From Pseudisothecium myosuroides (Eukaryota; Streptophyta; Bryopsida; Hypnales; Lembophyllaceae): a stretch of 64,000 nucleotides of DNA. Shown in pieces: positions 24,061 to 36,020 of this stretch. Each line of letters begins with the position of its first letter. Positions within the stretch are counted from its first letter, which is position 1. The stretch covers positions 32,072,224 through 32,136,223 of the forward strand of contig OX637287.1 in NCBI GenBank assembly GCA_951799445.1, written 5' to 3'. Both the position numbers and the translations under genes were made by a program. The notes under the pieces were generated by a model that had not been told where the DNA came from, ran no database searches, and saw nothing but the letters and a program-made list of their open reading frames with translations.

Positions 24061-24493
24061 GTTTCATACTCTTTTTATGGATTTTTGTATACTTTTATCA
24101 ATTTTAAATTGCAAATTTAAAAAAAAAAAAAATCTACGAGTTCCAAGTGACAAATTGGGAGCTCTCATATTGGTGCAATGACATTCATTGATGTCTATTG
24201 TATTCAATTCCAATAATGTCTTGTGATTCAACTCCAAGTTAACTAGTAACTATTTTTATATAGTTTTGGCTTGAATTTTTTGCCTTTTGTTGGTTAGAAG
24301 TTGCATTTTGATTCCCTTTGCAACAAATGAATTGCTATAAAGTCTTTGGAGTGTGACATCTACAGATTTCCTTGCTTCAAAGTGTTTGAACTAGCTTCAA
24401 TTTGTGTCCATCAAGTTCTGGAGAGCCAATTCCGAATTTAATTTGAGACAAGTATATTTGGAAACCATGGATTTATTTTGAGACTGAGGGAGT

Positions 24494-24827
24494 CATTAGA
24501 GAAAAACTGAACCCTTTAGAGGGCTGCTAGAATGTGACAAACCACGTTATTAAAAGCTTGGTCTGTCACACCAAGCTGACTGCTGCGGTGAGCAGTTACC
24601 TTTCGCGATTTTTTTTAATTTTTTTTTAATTTTTAATAATTTCTTTAAGATTAAAAATAAATAAATAAATTTCCTCATAGTTTTCGTTTCCTGCGCCACT
24701 GTCGCAGCAGAAACTGCTGCGCGGAAATAGGGGAAAAACTAATTTTTTTGGAAAAAAAAAAGTAAATTTCAGTGTCCCTTGGAGGGCTGTGGAGCAGCCC
24801 TCTGGAGGGCCCAGATTTTCTCTAATG
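24494..24827. mobile_element. Family I MITE, copy 2
   Basis: Inverted ends CATTAGAGAAAAACTGAACC and CATTAGAGAAAATCTGGGCC (minus). Inner GC-rich segments (GAGGGCTG, CTGCTGCGG) flank A/T-rich spacer. No coding potential. Confidence 0.65.
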
Positions 24828-25850
24828 TACTATTTAGTACCCATAAAAACAAATTTGGAGCTACAATTTAGAGGAGATGGTCTTCTAGTAGACTTGTAGC
24901 TATTGTCTAAAGAAATTCTAAAAATACTTAATTTTATGTGGCATAGAAGTCTATAAAATGAGCCTCTTTTTACTTGCATTTTGAAACATATGAAAATTTA
25001 TTTTGGTGGTTTTTTGGTGAATGACCATCTCCATACAGTTGCTACAAATGGCTAATTTTTGCTTTTTTATTTAAGTTTTTTCCTGTTTTAAATTAATTAA
25101 AACATTGAAGTATTTATTTTTTTAAGATTTGGCACTTTTCTAATTCCCCTACTCATAATTTTTTAAATGAATTTCCTTCAATGGTTTCCTTCATCTTGAA
25201 GGTGCATGAATTTGCTATATTTTTTAATTTTTAAAGAAATTGGTTTCCTAATTTTAAAGTACTCCAGAAAAAATCATGAGCACTGTTGCAAAATGCAACA
25301 AATAGTACAGGTGGTTTATGCAATCACCTTAAAACAACTTGAATTAGATGCCAACTCCATTTTTTGCAACAAAAATTCAGTGAAAATTGCTTCAAAGAAT
25401 TTAACTTCTCCCAAAATGCAATCAATTTTTAAGGATTGTTTTATGGATTTCTTGCTTTAGATGTTATAACATTCAAAAGCTATCAGCTAGTTTGCCCTTC
25501 TCCAAACATAATGATGTAGAATATTTTACATCATTACATCCCCCGAATGATATGATGTGGAATATTTCACACCTATCAATAGCTATAGGGGATAGATAGC
25601 ATTCAGCGTGAGACTAGTCAATATTGTACCCAAATGGTAGCTTTAGCATTGTAGTGCCAAATATTTAATTGAAGTACTAAAATAAGTTTTAATGTCTTAA
25701 AGTATAATTTAAAAAATTCAGCATTAATTTCATTGAGAACAAAAAATTCAACAACTATCTTATATAGCTTCAAAAGCCATTTATTTTTTATATTTAGATG
25801 TAAAAAGACAAGCTTTTTATATACAAATGGGATCGTAAGAGGTAAAATAA
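24828..25850. other. AT-rich DNA with an isolated N-type end
   Basis: No gene. The stretch at 25295-25325 (AAATAGTACAGGTGG, GCAATCACC) matches the right terminal repeat of N elements at 30.9-32.7 kb, so this may be a decayed N copy whose left end is lost. A GAATGATATGATGTGGAATAT line near 25545 recurs near 26210. Confidence 0.4.
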
Positions 25851-26250
25851 CCCATGTGGGATATGTAAATTAGGATTAGTAGAAGCTCAACCACTTATAG
25901 TCAAGTGAAAAGTAGGAATTGTGTTCAAAGTAGAATTTTTGACCTCATTTAGGCATAGTAGAATATTTTTTTTCAACAACTTTGAGCTAAGTTAATGTGA
26001 GAAATCAAAAGAATTTAATATCCAAAAACCAATTTGATATTTCTAACCTCCAATCAAAAATTATGGACAAAATTTGTAGGGGATTTGGAAGGAACATTTT
26101 CTCTGACATGTTCAAACATCATCTCTAAGTTTTGTCCATTATTTTATTTGGAGGCTCAAAATCACAAGAAGATTTTTGGAAATGAAATTTATTTTAAATT
26201 TCATCCCTTGAATGATATGATGTGGAATGTTTCAAATCCATCAATAGGTA
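25850..26250. repeat. Foldback repeat H, copy 1
   Basis: Shares a line with 40090-40600 and 50060-51180: ACCCATGTGGGATATGTAAA, then AGAATTTTTGACCTCATTTA, then a block on the other side that is its partial complement. No frame of interest. Confidence 0.5.
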
Positions 26251-26754
26251 CATGGGACATGTGGCCATTAGAAAAAACCTAGACTCTCCACAAGGCTGCT
26301 AAGATGTGCTGAAAGGGACCCCTAGATCACATTTATCTTGGCTGTGCAATAACCTTTTCCTTATTGCTAATCATGTTAGTACACTCAAATGTCAGACCAT
26401 TGATTCTCAATTCCTCAATCACAGTTAAACAAAGCCATCGCAAATACCCTCCTTTAACAATTGCGGAATAGGAAATGGATTGATATTCTCCTTGACAATC
26501 CCAATAATTCAAACAAGATGAATTTCTTTTTTGTTAGATATTCCGACCTTTGAGTAGCTCAATAGGGCTCTAAAGTAGACGGACTTGTCAAACCCTTGCA
26601 GTCCTTTGGTGAGTCCAAATTTTTTGCAATGGATTCTATAGCAAACTAGTCACATCCTCATTTGTATATCAATTCCAAAATAATCTTCCAAATGCTATTT
26701 TATGATGATTTCTCTCACATCGCCAATTCTGGAGAACTCTCTGAACGTTTAGGG
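26251..26754. other. Non-coding DNA upstream of the lectin kinase
   Basis: No gene or element recognised, apart from a GTTTAGGGGTTAAG stretch at about 26746 that resembles a TTAA-element end. The matching left end was not found. Confidence 0.35.
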
Positions 26755-27080
26755 GTTAAGGCCTGCAGAAATATAATTGCTCAGTAATTTGTTTAAACAA
26801 ATAGTGTACCTGTGATATGAAAATACCGACAACCGCAAAGCAATGTGTCAGACTCGGTTCAGCTAGCCACCCAACTGATGCTAGCCATGGATGATTGGGT
26901 CAGAGATTCGGACAGGAGAAGAGCAAGTGTTGAACTGTACGGAGTATTACTTACAAGGACTAACGACATTCAGTCTGACTCCGTGTGTGATGTTTGGATT
27001 CCAGTTGAGGCAAGTTGTTTGCAAGCTCGAGTGTGAAATGTGAAGTCGCAGCCCCCGCCTGCGTTAAATCACTCAAGCGC
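26755..27080 (+). promoter_or_regulatory. Promoter and 5' leader of the lectin kinase, duplicated at 63.5 kb
   Basis: About 255 bases (26826-27080) are almost identical to 63480-63734, including non-coding positions. A weaker match of about 60 bases (26755-26815) corresponds to 62045-62105. The core promoter presumably lies here. No clear TATA box or initiator could be picked out. Alternative upstream start codons (TTG, GTG) are open in places, but the ATG at 27081 is followed directly by a signal peptide and is preferred. Confidence 0.6.
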
Positions 27081-30000
27081 ATGCATCCGAAGACGATGAT
27101 TCACTGGTTCGTGCCTCTTGTTCTTGTCCTGTTTACTCTGCAATGGGTTCTAGAAGTATTAGCAGTAAATGTCCTCGTGGGCAATGACCTTGAGGTGAAG
27201 CCCAAACAATACCTCACAAGCGCAAACGGCCAGTACTCCTTAGTGATGCGGCCCGACTGCAATCTTGTAGTCTATAATGACTCTCAGCCTTTTCTAGGCT
27301 CCTATTTCTCAAACCACGCACCGACGCCTGATTGCTCCCTCTGGATGCAACAAGATGGAAACATCGTCATCTACAATTTCACAGACGCCAATCGTACGCT
27401 AACAGGCAATAATGCACTATGGGCTCGAAATTGGGGCGATGGGAAATTGGAGGATTATGCATTTCTGCTTCTTGGAGACGATGGCAGTTCGTCTATCTAC
27501 GACTCCAACAGCTCCCGTGTTCAGGGGAGCAACCTCTTTGATGCAATTCAAGATTGGTTCCCTGATGTTTCAAGGCTTAACTACTCGGACTTTCAAGCAA
27601 GTTCGAATACCGACTACACGGCATGGAAACTGAATAGCTCTCTTGCTGATTTTCCGTACATGCCGGTAGGTTACTTCCTTTCCGCGGGAGAAAAACTGCA
27701 AACCACGAATCTCATATTTACTCTGGAGCTTGGAACGGACTGCAATTTGCAATCCAAAAGTAGTGTTGACGACGGTTTGATAAATAATACTCTGTGGGAA
27801 TCTCGGTCGATGAGGACGAACAACAGTGTCTGTCAGCTGGCTCTCCAGCCGGATGGTTCCCTGCAAATTCTTGACGCCAATTCGACAGCCATTCACTGGA
27901 GCAGCCCCGGATCTGGCGTCACTGGAGTAAATTGGATCCTGAAGGGGAATCCGAACACGGGAGTTTGGAGCATCAACGACACCACGAACGCTAGTAATGT
28001 AATTTGGAAAACCGTCCCCATCGCCCCATCCTCGCGTTCAGGGAAGTCGTCTATAACATTAATCTTGAGTGTCCTAGCTGGTGGCGTTGGTGGAGTTATA
28101 GTTCTCGCCTTGGCCGTCTTGGGGTTGTTTTTCTATACACGAGAAAGTAAGCCTGTCGATTTCTTGAATTCAAATCTTTGCAAATCATTTTCCTTGTAGT
28201 CGCCGACTTCTTTACTGATGAAGTACATTTGCAAGGGAACGGATGCACATCACAATTGTACCCATTATTCCTGTTTCGTGCATCAGGATTTCTTGACCCC
28301 TCGGAGAAGGCATTCCAGGCGCGACTGAGGGCCAAAGGGGGGACGTCCTACGCATTTTCGCTGGCAAAGATTAAACAAGCAACCAAGAACTACAAGAATC
28401 TGATTGGGAGCGGGGGATTTGGCGTCGTGTATAAAGGGAAGTTGTCGGACGGGCGAAAGGTGGCAGCCAAAGTGTTGACAGCGAAATCGCATCAAAGCAA
28501 GCAGGAGTTTTTCAATGAGGTAGTTTCGGAGCTCAATATCGGACCCCTGAACATTCTTCAATCCAAGAAAATCAACTTGAGTGAAGTTTGCTTGAAAATC
28601 AGGCACAGTATAGTCTCATGTCGAGCCAGAAAAGTTGCTATTACCTGAGACACAAGTGATCATGAGCATTGTGCTTCTGCAGATCGAGCTGCTGTCCATG
28701 GTGCATCACAAGTATCTGGTGTCTCTGGTTGGGTTCAGCTGCACTCGCACGCACCAGGTCTTGATCTACGAGTTCATGGGTGGCGGAGATCTTCGCCACC
28801 GATTGCAAGGTGAATCCAAACCTGTGTCATGATGGGCTCTGCATTGAAGCCAATTTCAGGTTGCTGCACTGATTCTAATATCGCAGCCGAGCTGACCAAC
28901 ACACCTCATTTGGTACGCAGGGAAGAGCAATGCCGAGAATCCCTTGAGCTGGCGACAGAGAACCAACATCGTTCTTCAAGTTGCGGAAGGTAAATTACAG
29001 TTCGCATCATTCACATTCTGGGTGTCGAGTGTTTTAGGGTTTCGGTGCGTGACTGGGGCTGGTGTGCAAGATCCCTTGGTGATGGTCTCTGAACACTGCT
29101 CTTTTGCAGGGCTGGAGTACCTGCATGATAAATGCTCTCCGCCCATCATCCACCGCGATGTGAAGAGCACCAACATTTTGCTCACCGACCAACTGGTGGC
29201 CAAAGTGGCGGATTTCGGGCTGTCCAAACTGAGGCAGGAAAATGCCACTCATGTCACCACATTGGTGAAAGGCACTCCGGGATATCTCGACCCAGAGTGA
29301 GACTTGCAGCTTCCCAGTCCTTTCGTTTTCATCTGTTGGCTAGGTTCTGTGCAAGCTCTCCTTGATACTCTCCGAGTGGATTAGATTCGGTGTTTGCCAT
29401 CCCTCCATCATGGTATTCCACATTCCCTATGCTGATATAGCCAAGTCTGGTGACTTCACTTGGATTGCAGATACCATGAGACAGGAAGGCTAACAGAGAA
29501 GAGTGATGTGTACGCATTTGGAGTTGTGTTGATGGAGATTCTCACTGGACTACCCCACATGTACATTGCTCAGAAGGTTAGTTCTCCGGGCTTAATGTTT
29601 TTTTGGAAAGAGCTGGTGATTAGGCTTGATGTATTTAGGTTGAATAGAGAGGAATGGAATTAGAGAAAGAATCTACATCGCTCTCGAATTTGGACGGTTT
29701 GGCGACGTTCTCAGCAGTGTCATTAGCTTCACGCAAAGTTTTGTAGCCGGAAACATGAATTTTTTTGAAACATACTACAGCAAACATGCCACGTTTTTCA
29801 GCCAGCTTGTTCAGAACCGCTGTTCACTTTCGACAATGTTTAGTAGCGATGTTGAATGGTTGAAAACACTAAAACACTAAAACATTTTTAGTGTTTTCAA
29901 CCATTTGCAAAACGTTGCTACAAACGTCACTGTAGTTGGTGAATTTCTATTAGTGCCTAATAGAAATGCCACAGACTATGAATGCGTGCATTTGTTGGCA

Positions 30001-30347
30001 TTGATGGGCAGGTTGGCGAAGCTTGGAAAGACGAACAGGTTGATGGTTTAGCAGATCCCAATTTGAGAGATGATTTCGACGGATACAAGCTTGTGAACTT
30101 AGTGGAGTTGGCTTTGTGGTGTGCAAGGAGGAGAAGCGTGGAGAGACCCTTGATGCATCAGGTTGTGCGAAGGCTGCATGATTTAGGTCTGGGTGGGACA
30201 TCGGAGACAGTCCAAGATGGAATTGACTTAGGCGACGAACATGACGAGTATGAGCGTCACACCATCAACGTTGAACTAGCGGCAATGGGTTCGCAAGATT
30301 TGGATAGTGAGACCCAACGAATCTTCGTCCAGCAATTTGCACGCTGA
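27081..30347 (+). CDS. Bulb-type lectin receptor-like kinase, 7 exons, 707 aa
   Basis: Predicted exons: 27081-28146, 28287-28519, 28683-28809, 28921-28989, 29110-29296, 29471-29576, 30012-30347. All introns are GT-AG and the parts sum to 2124 bases in frame. Residues 1-28: signal peptide. About 29-125: bulb-type lectin domain with RPDCNLVVY and QQDGNIVIY sugar-site motifs. About 195-318: a second, looser lectin-like domain (QPDGSLQIL). Many N-glycosylation sequons; no S-locus or PAN domain. 325-349: transmembrane helix. Kinase about 394-668: [11 protein letters not shown], Lys417, Glu433, [13 protein letters not shown] (Asp515, RD class), DFG (Asp533), [10 protein letters not shown]. All catalytic residues are present. 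Likely a plasma-membrane receptor for mannose-type glycans. The [10 protein letters not shown] activation segment is more like LRR-I/malectin kinases than classical G-type lectin kinases. The last acceptor (30011) is the least certain. Confidence 0.85.
29840..29966. repeat. Hairpin repeat in the last intron of the kinase
   Basis: An inverted repeat with arms AATGGTTGAAAACACTAAAA and complement, extended outward by a weaker match (TTTAGTAGCGATGTT against AACGTTGCTACAAACG). A separate palindrome, ATTTCTATTAG-TGC-CTAATAGAAAT, lies at about 29943-29967, 45 bases before the predicted acceptor at 30011. Probably a small MITE or foldback. It makes this the longest intron (435 bases; the others are about 110-180). 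Confidence 0.6.
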
Positions 30348-30612
30348 GATTCTAATTCCAGTGTAGACAAAGCTGTAGAAATGGCTGCATAGAAATTCCG
30401 CCTGACACTCTTCGGCCCCAGAGCTGGCTTCGTTTTGCAACTATCGTAGAGGCACGGCGCCCTCGGCTGAGGGCGGCTTCTGCCGCTGCCGCCGGGGTCC
30501 CCCCACCGGTGTCTTTGTATTTTAGACTAATACAATGTGGCTGGGTCCTTGTTGTCTTTCCCCTTGCAATAAAAGGTTTCCTTAATTTGTGACCCCCCAC
30601 CAAAAAAAAAAT
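30348..30612 (+). repeat. 3' flank of kinase with LINE-type 3' end
   Basis: GC-rich stretch (GGCGGCTTCTGCCGCTGCCG near 30463), then CCCCTTGCAATAAAAGG with AATAAA at 30568, and an oligo-A run at 30603-30611. The end resembles other tails in the window (CCCTGCAATGAAATTCC then poly-A). It could serve as polyadenylation signal of the kinase, but a retroposed LINE end is the simpler reading. No flanking duplication was found. Confidence 0.45.
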
Positions 30613-30867
30613 CCACATGACAAAACAAATAAGGTCAGATAACCTTTAAGAGCCAAATTTTTAATTTTTCCACTTGTAATCTGATGGAATGTGTGTTGGG
30701 AAAAGTGTGCATTGCACTCATGCTGGCCTCCAACTACCACCAGGATGTTGGTTTCAAAGCAATCTAGTGGCATGAATAGGTACCTTATATTTTCAACTTC
30801 AAAAATTCATAGATATTGTGTGCTTTTAGCTCAAAAAATTACAAAGACAAACTGGGTTGGATTTCTC
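30613..30867. other. Short AT-rich spacer
   Basis: Nothing recognisable. Confidence 0.4.
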
Positions 30868-30871
30868 TTGA

Positions 30872-31704
30872 AGGTGATTACGAGAAACACTTGTACTATT
30901 TTCCGTCACACGTTCAATGCGGAAGTTGTTTTGTGCCATAAGTATTGCAAAAATGATTGAATGAACATGAAATTCGAAAGCAAGCTTCCTATAGCAATAG
31001 AAAATGCACTTGAATTATTTCAATTTTTTTAAAACTAATTTAATAGGTGAAATTGAATTTTGAATATATGTCACACATGCGGTTTGGGTGGTTTTTAGTA
31101 CTATCGAGTACCTTTTTTGAAGAGTTACATCATCAAATTTGGTAGGCCAGTTCTTCTAATAGAAATATACCTTTTTTGGAGAGGGATTTCCAAAAACATT
31201 TTCCAAGTGTGTTTTATATTGGCCTAAAGTGTGCTATATTCAGGCTGAATTTATGTTGAATTAAAAATGGTTTTTTAGTTCTAATTTTGATCTTCCTACT
31301 TTGCTCTTAGTTGGCAACAGTGACCATTTTTAAAATAAAAGTCATTTCCTAATTTTCAAAAATAGAAACATGAAAGCTCATTTTGTAGGATAAATTGTAG
31401 CATGTGGCTCAAAATAGTACTTCAGGGTACACAAAAAGACTCAATAGTATTGTTGGGGCCATAATACCTTCTACCTGCCAATGAAAATTATTTTTTAATG
31501 GCAAATTAAGTATATCCATCCATTTTTGTCATCCAATGATGAACATCACATGTTGTCAGAATAATAAATATTAAATCCAATTGACCATTCAGATTTTATG
31601 TTCCATGCCTTCAATAGTACTAAAGGTGACTCATAGTACAAAAGTACTAAAAGTTCAAAAATGCAAAACACAACAAATAGTATAAGTGTTTCTTGCAATC
31701 ACCC
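30872..31704 (+). mobile_element. N element copy 1, 833 bp, 4-bp TSD TTGA
   Basis: Terminal repeats AGGTGATTACGAGAAACACT on the left and the complement of GGGTGATTGCAAGAAACACT on the right, flanked by TTGA at 30868-30871 and 31705-31708. Non-coding interior. It is an inverted copy of the element at 31923-32750, with good collinearity along its whole length (for example CAAATTTGGTAGGCCAG near 31135 against the complement of 32460-32490). Confidence 0.8.
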
Positions 31705-31708
31705 TTGA

Positions 31709-31918
31709 GGAATGCTCATTTCATTAATAAATACCAAAGTCATTGTTTGAACCATCTACCTAGTAGGGACAAAGAACATTGTAGTTCGGGAGGCATGATT
31801 AGAGAGGATTTGGATTTTTGAGATGGCCTTCTAAACAAGGTGTGAAGGCCCTCATTTTATATTAATATATATATTTTAATAAACTAAAGGCACTTTAATT
31901 CCTTACAAGCGCCCATGC
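31709..31918. other. Spacer between the two N elements
   Basis: About 210 bases, AT-rich at its right end (TTAATATATATATTTTAAT). No feature. Confidence 0.4.
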
Positions 31919-31922
31919 AATT

Positions 31923-32750
31923 GGGTGATTGCAAGAAACACTTGTACTATTTGTGGCACTTTCAATTTTCTATTTGTTAGTTCTTTTTACATAGCAAGTA
32001 CTATCGAGGGCATGGAATATGAATTCTAGACTGTTGCTTAGATTCCAGATCTAACGCTCTAGTGACATGATCATTCGATGAAAGGGATGGATTGCAATAA
32101 TAAAGTTGTTATAGGAGCAGTCCACGTTGGTGAATTGGAGCCACATCAGGCCTCACTGATACTTTGAAGGCCTTTGGTATATCCAAAAATACTATTCTAA
32201 GCCACAAGCTATGATTTAAGCAGGAAAATGAGACTTCTACATTTCTATTTTTTGAAATTAGAGATCGCACTTGGAATTTTTTTTTTAAAAGTTGCAGTTG
32301 TTGCTAACTAAGAACAACAAGGGAAGCGTGAAGAAAAAACTAAAATACCATGTTTAGTTATTTGAAATTGATGTTGAATGTAGCACACTTTAAGCTAATG
32401 CAGAACATACTTGGAGCAAACTATCAGAAATCCCTCCCTTGCAAAGGTGTATTTTCATTAGAAGAAGTAGCCTACCAAATTTGGCTTTGTAACTCATCAT
32501 GTTGGATACTAAATAATATTAAAAACCTCCAAACCCGTATGTATGACATATATTCAAAATTCAAGCTCACCTACTTAATTAATTTTAGAAGAATTGAAAT
32601 AATTCAAGTACATTCTCTATTGCCCCAAGAAGCTTGAATTCATTTTGAATTTTAGGTTCATTGAATAATTTCTACAATAGTAATGGCACAAAACTACTTC
32701 TATATTGAATGTATGACGCAAAATAGGGCAAGTGTTTTTTGCAATCATCC
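31923..32750 (-). mobile_element. N element copy 2, 828 bp, 4-bp TSD AATT
   Basis: Left end GGGTGATTGCAAGAAACACT, right end complement of GGATGATTGCAAAAAACACT, flanked by AATT at 31919-31922 and 32751-32754. Opposite orientation to copy 1, so together they make an imperfect inverted repeat of nearly 1.9 kb. No transposase frame. Superfamily not determined. Confidence 0.8.
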
Positions 32751-32754
32751 AATT

Positions 32755-33780
32755 CATACAAATAATGATCATGGTTTTACATTGGCTTTGCCTTTTTGGA
32801 TGTAGAAGAGAGGGTTATTCAAATGCTATATTGATTTTTGTACGTTTATCAAGCCTAATAGCATTTTTTTAATTGTATTTTATTATTAAAAGTAATATTT
32901 TTTTATATCATGTATACGGGAGTCCTAAGGTCTTACCACCGATACTAAAGAATGACATTTAGTATTGGCCTTGCAATAAAATATCTACTCATGTCCTTTT
33001 TGTTTGTGTGCCCATTTTTACCATCTAAGAGGTTATAATCATATGCCTTCACATGAGAGAATTGAAAAGTAGACAACTTCCAATGAACCCAAAGATGTAT
33101 AAAGTGACATATGCATGTGAGGCTTGAAAGTGTACATCACACAAGGTAACAACAATTTTGAGGTGTTTTTAGTAGAACCGTTTATGGGTTTTTTTAATAG
33201 TTTGACATATCAAAGTCAAAGGACCTTCTTAAAGGTCCAAATATCCTCTCATCTATGGCTTCAAAAAGATTGAATCCATTTACCAATGGCTCTAATACTT
33301 CACAACTATGTTGCACCCGATAAAAAAATTAAAGACATTCCACAATGACAGATTAAAATCATATTGATAAAACATCAAAAGACACTTGTATAACAAAATT
33401 GAGGAAAATACTAGAGATACTTTTAATAAAGTCATATTGATAACACTTCAAAAAGCACCTATTTAAATGATAAAATGGAAGACAATGTTTGATGAAATCA
33501 TATTAATAACACTTCAAAACAGGAATTTTACTTGCATAATATATAGATGAGAATGAAGGCTACATTAATTTGTTCTATCATTGTGGGGATGTGGGCTTTT
33601 ATTTACCTACCCTTGATAGTCTAATGAACATAACTTGGTTCTAGTGTAGTGTAATATTTTATGCTAATTGGGTGCCTAGGTGTTGTCCATTATGACTTCC
33701 AAGCAACAAATTTTTTTACATGCCCAAATGTCATAAACTTGCAAAAGAATCAACAAAAGCTAACCTAAATGCAATAATTA
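32755..33780. other. AT-rich DNA with three copies of a 23-bp line
   Basis: Variants of ATCATATTGATAACACTTCA recur near 33358, 33425 and 33505, about 65-80 bases apart. No gene. Confidence 0.45.
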
Positions 33781-35320
33781 GCCCATATAGCCAAACTAAC
33801 CAAGGCCATTGTGTTTTTTAGGTAAAGAATTTATATTCTAAATTTAGCAAGACTAAGTTCAATATCAATTTAGTCCATTTTTTAAAATACAAAATTTGTT
33901 CTAATTCCTAAGATTCCTAAGAGAAGTTATGACCAAACGAAGTTTGATCCTTGAAAAGGCACTTTAAACTTCATCCATTCTTTTCTATTGACTCCTAATT
34001 TCAAATTGACTTGGGATTTTAACTAAAGATTAAGTTTACATTTACTATCTAAATTCTAAAAATAGACTCTACTTGGTTCATTCATTCTTTGTTCTAACTT
34101 TCATCCTTCTATTTCTTCTAGATTTTTAAACATTTTCTTAAGTTTGACTTGGTTTTGGACTTCACTAAGTTCCTTCTATCAGATTCTAAACCTAAATTTG
34201 TCCTTGGTGATTTTCAAGATGGTTGAAATTGCTACTTCATTGTCACTAAAGGAGCTGAATTACTTCAAGTTAGTTACTTTTAAATTTTTAATATTTGTTC
34301 TTTAAAGAGTTTTATTTTACCTGTACAACTTATTATATTATTTCATCCGCCTATACTCAGAAAGTTGGACTTTTCTAGTAAAAGTTGTTGATGGATGAAG
34401 TTTGACGACTAATTAGTGCTTCAAACTTCATCTACTATTTTCTATTAGACAAAAAATCAAAACTAATTTTTAACTTTACTTTCAGAGTCTGAATTGGTAT
34501 TACTACCAAATTCTCTTTTTTTTTTGTTCCTTTTGTATGACTTTTGCTAAATCTCATCTATTGTAATTCCTAAACTTCATCTGCCTATATCTTTTTTGTT
34601 TTAGCTCTATTTCCTAAGTGTCTTATGCTTTTGGAAACCTCTAGACCTCTTCTATGAGTTTTTTAAACTAAAATTGAAAAACAAATTTAATCTTGAAGGT
34701 ATTAATCTAACTTGTATTTTGGCTAAGGTTTAAAGGCGCTAATCAAGAGAATTAAATGGAAAAAGGAAGATTTAGTTACTTACCTTGGACTGCGCCTTAT
34801 CAATTAGATGGTCAAAGACGCCTTCAAATCCATCTTCATTTGCCATTTTTTTTGTCTCTTATTGAATTTTTACTCACCACTTGCACTTGTGGAATTCAAT
34901 ACAAGTTAGGAAATTTTAACTTCCAACTACTTTTTTCCTTTTTTCCTTTTCTTTCTCCCTCTTTCTTCCCCTTCCAATACTATTCTACTCCATTATTTAT
35001 ATTCTAATGGTTGACTTGGATGGAATAGAATACTTCAACAAATCCCAATAAAATAATAGACTAATCCGAGATGATTGTTCATTTGTTCTCCTATTCCTTT
35101 CAATTATTTTCTAATTGAATTATTAACGGCCAATTGTGAATACTCTTAGAATTTTTCCTAATTTGAGATTCTCCTTCAACCTCTAACTAATGTCTCCTAT
35201 TCCTTCTAGTTCTTTCACTTTTTGTCTATCAACACTTATTGCTTGATTCTTCCTTCTAGTTTTGTTGCAATGGAATTTAAAATGGTCTATTCTTCTTTCA
35301 AATTTTAATTTGATCTTCTA
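33781..35320 (+). repeat. Dispersed repeat K, copy 4 leader
   Basis: Same CTTCATCC, CTTCATCTACTATTTTCTAT and CTAATTT words as the leaders of copies 1 and 3. AT-rich, no gene. Continues after the family I element as a GC-richer core at 35690-36020. Confidence 0.45.
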
Positions 35321-35422
35321 CATTAGAAGGGATTTGGGGCCAAGAAAGGGCCGTTTCAGGCCCGTTCCCCAATTTGTCCCCATGCTGTGAACAGTGGTAC
35401 GGGCTGTTAGAAAATTTTATTT

Positions 35423-35512
<90 letters not shown>

Positions 35513-35684
35513 AATAATCCAAATCTCATTTTCAGAAGAAAAAAATTGAAAATCTGATGTGGCCAAAGTTTGGCCATGTCACCCTGCTGCGGTGGCGCAG
35601 TTCCAGCAGTCAGGAACTGAGCAAAACTTGTGGAGAACTTATAGGAACTCGCGGCCCTTTAGAGGGCCCAAATTCTCTCTAATG
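35321..35684. mobile_element. Family I MITE, copy 3
   Basis: Inverted ends CATTAGAAGGGATTTGGGGC and CATTAGAGAGAATTTGGGCC (minus). Contains a long CAA microsatellite at the position of the A-rich spacer of other copies, and TGCGGTGGCGCAG and GGCCCTTTAGAGGGCCC segments near its right end. Confidence 0.7.
35423..35512. repeat. (CAA)n microsatellite
   Basis: About 30 uninterrupted AAC/CAA triplets, ending in ATAATAAT. Lies inside the family I element. Confidence 0.95.
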
Positions 35685-36020
35685 CCCACTTTCTAACTTC
35701 TCCTCTACTCCTTCTCCCACTTGTCTTTGTTGGTGATTTTTTGAGCCTAAGCAATCAATTTAAGACCTTGGCAACTCAATTTTAGGCTCTAGAAGGCTCT
35801 AGTTTTGCCTCCATTTTCCTTGGATTGAGTGGTTGATCCAATTGAGTGACCCAACCCCAACTGGCGACCCAACCGCAACTAAGCAATCCAACTCTTGGCT
35901 ACCTAACTAGCTTGGCCACCCGGATATTGTGCGTGGGTTTGGTGGTCAAGTAGAGGTTTGTTGGAGACTGGAGGGTCTATTGGGGATGACTAGGGGGTAT
36001 GTTAAGGAAGACTAGAGGTC
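35685..36020. repeat. Core region of K copy 4
   Basis: Degenerate short units (CAACTCAATTTTAGG; GTGACCCAACC, GCGACCCAACC; then GGTCTATTGGGGATGACTAG-type lines). GC-richer than its flanks and placed like the minisatellite cores of the other copies. Confidence 0.45.

Larger units (their letters stand above)
19640..24130 (+). repeat. Dispersed repeat K, copy 3
   Basis: Same block order as 9137-13950: AT-rich leader, GC-rich core (21600-21780), GGATAGAGTGCTAAACT line (about 21904), AAAGCTTCGCCGT-type motifs (21867, 22048, 22167), minus-strand TATA-like region with CT-rich start (about 22620-22650), then repeat J. A CACTA-like MITE sits inside it. No gene. Confidence 0.5.

Noticed and set aside
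26845..27036. A 63-codon frame upstream of the receptor kinase as a separate gene or uORF
   Set aside because: It begins with GTG, not ATG, and similarity in the second copy is explained by recent duplication of the whole leader.
31923..32750. Single giant foldback transposon at 30.9-32.7 kb
   Set aside because: Each half has its own ends and its own different 4-bp flank, so these are two insertions.
35423..35512. CAA array as a polyglutamine/asparagine coding repeat or CRISPR-like array
   Set aside because: Simple triplet microsatellite inside a MITE, no open gene around it, no spacers.
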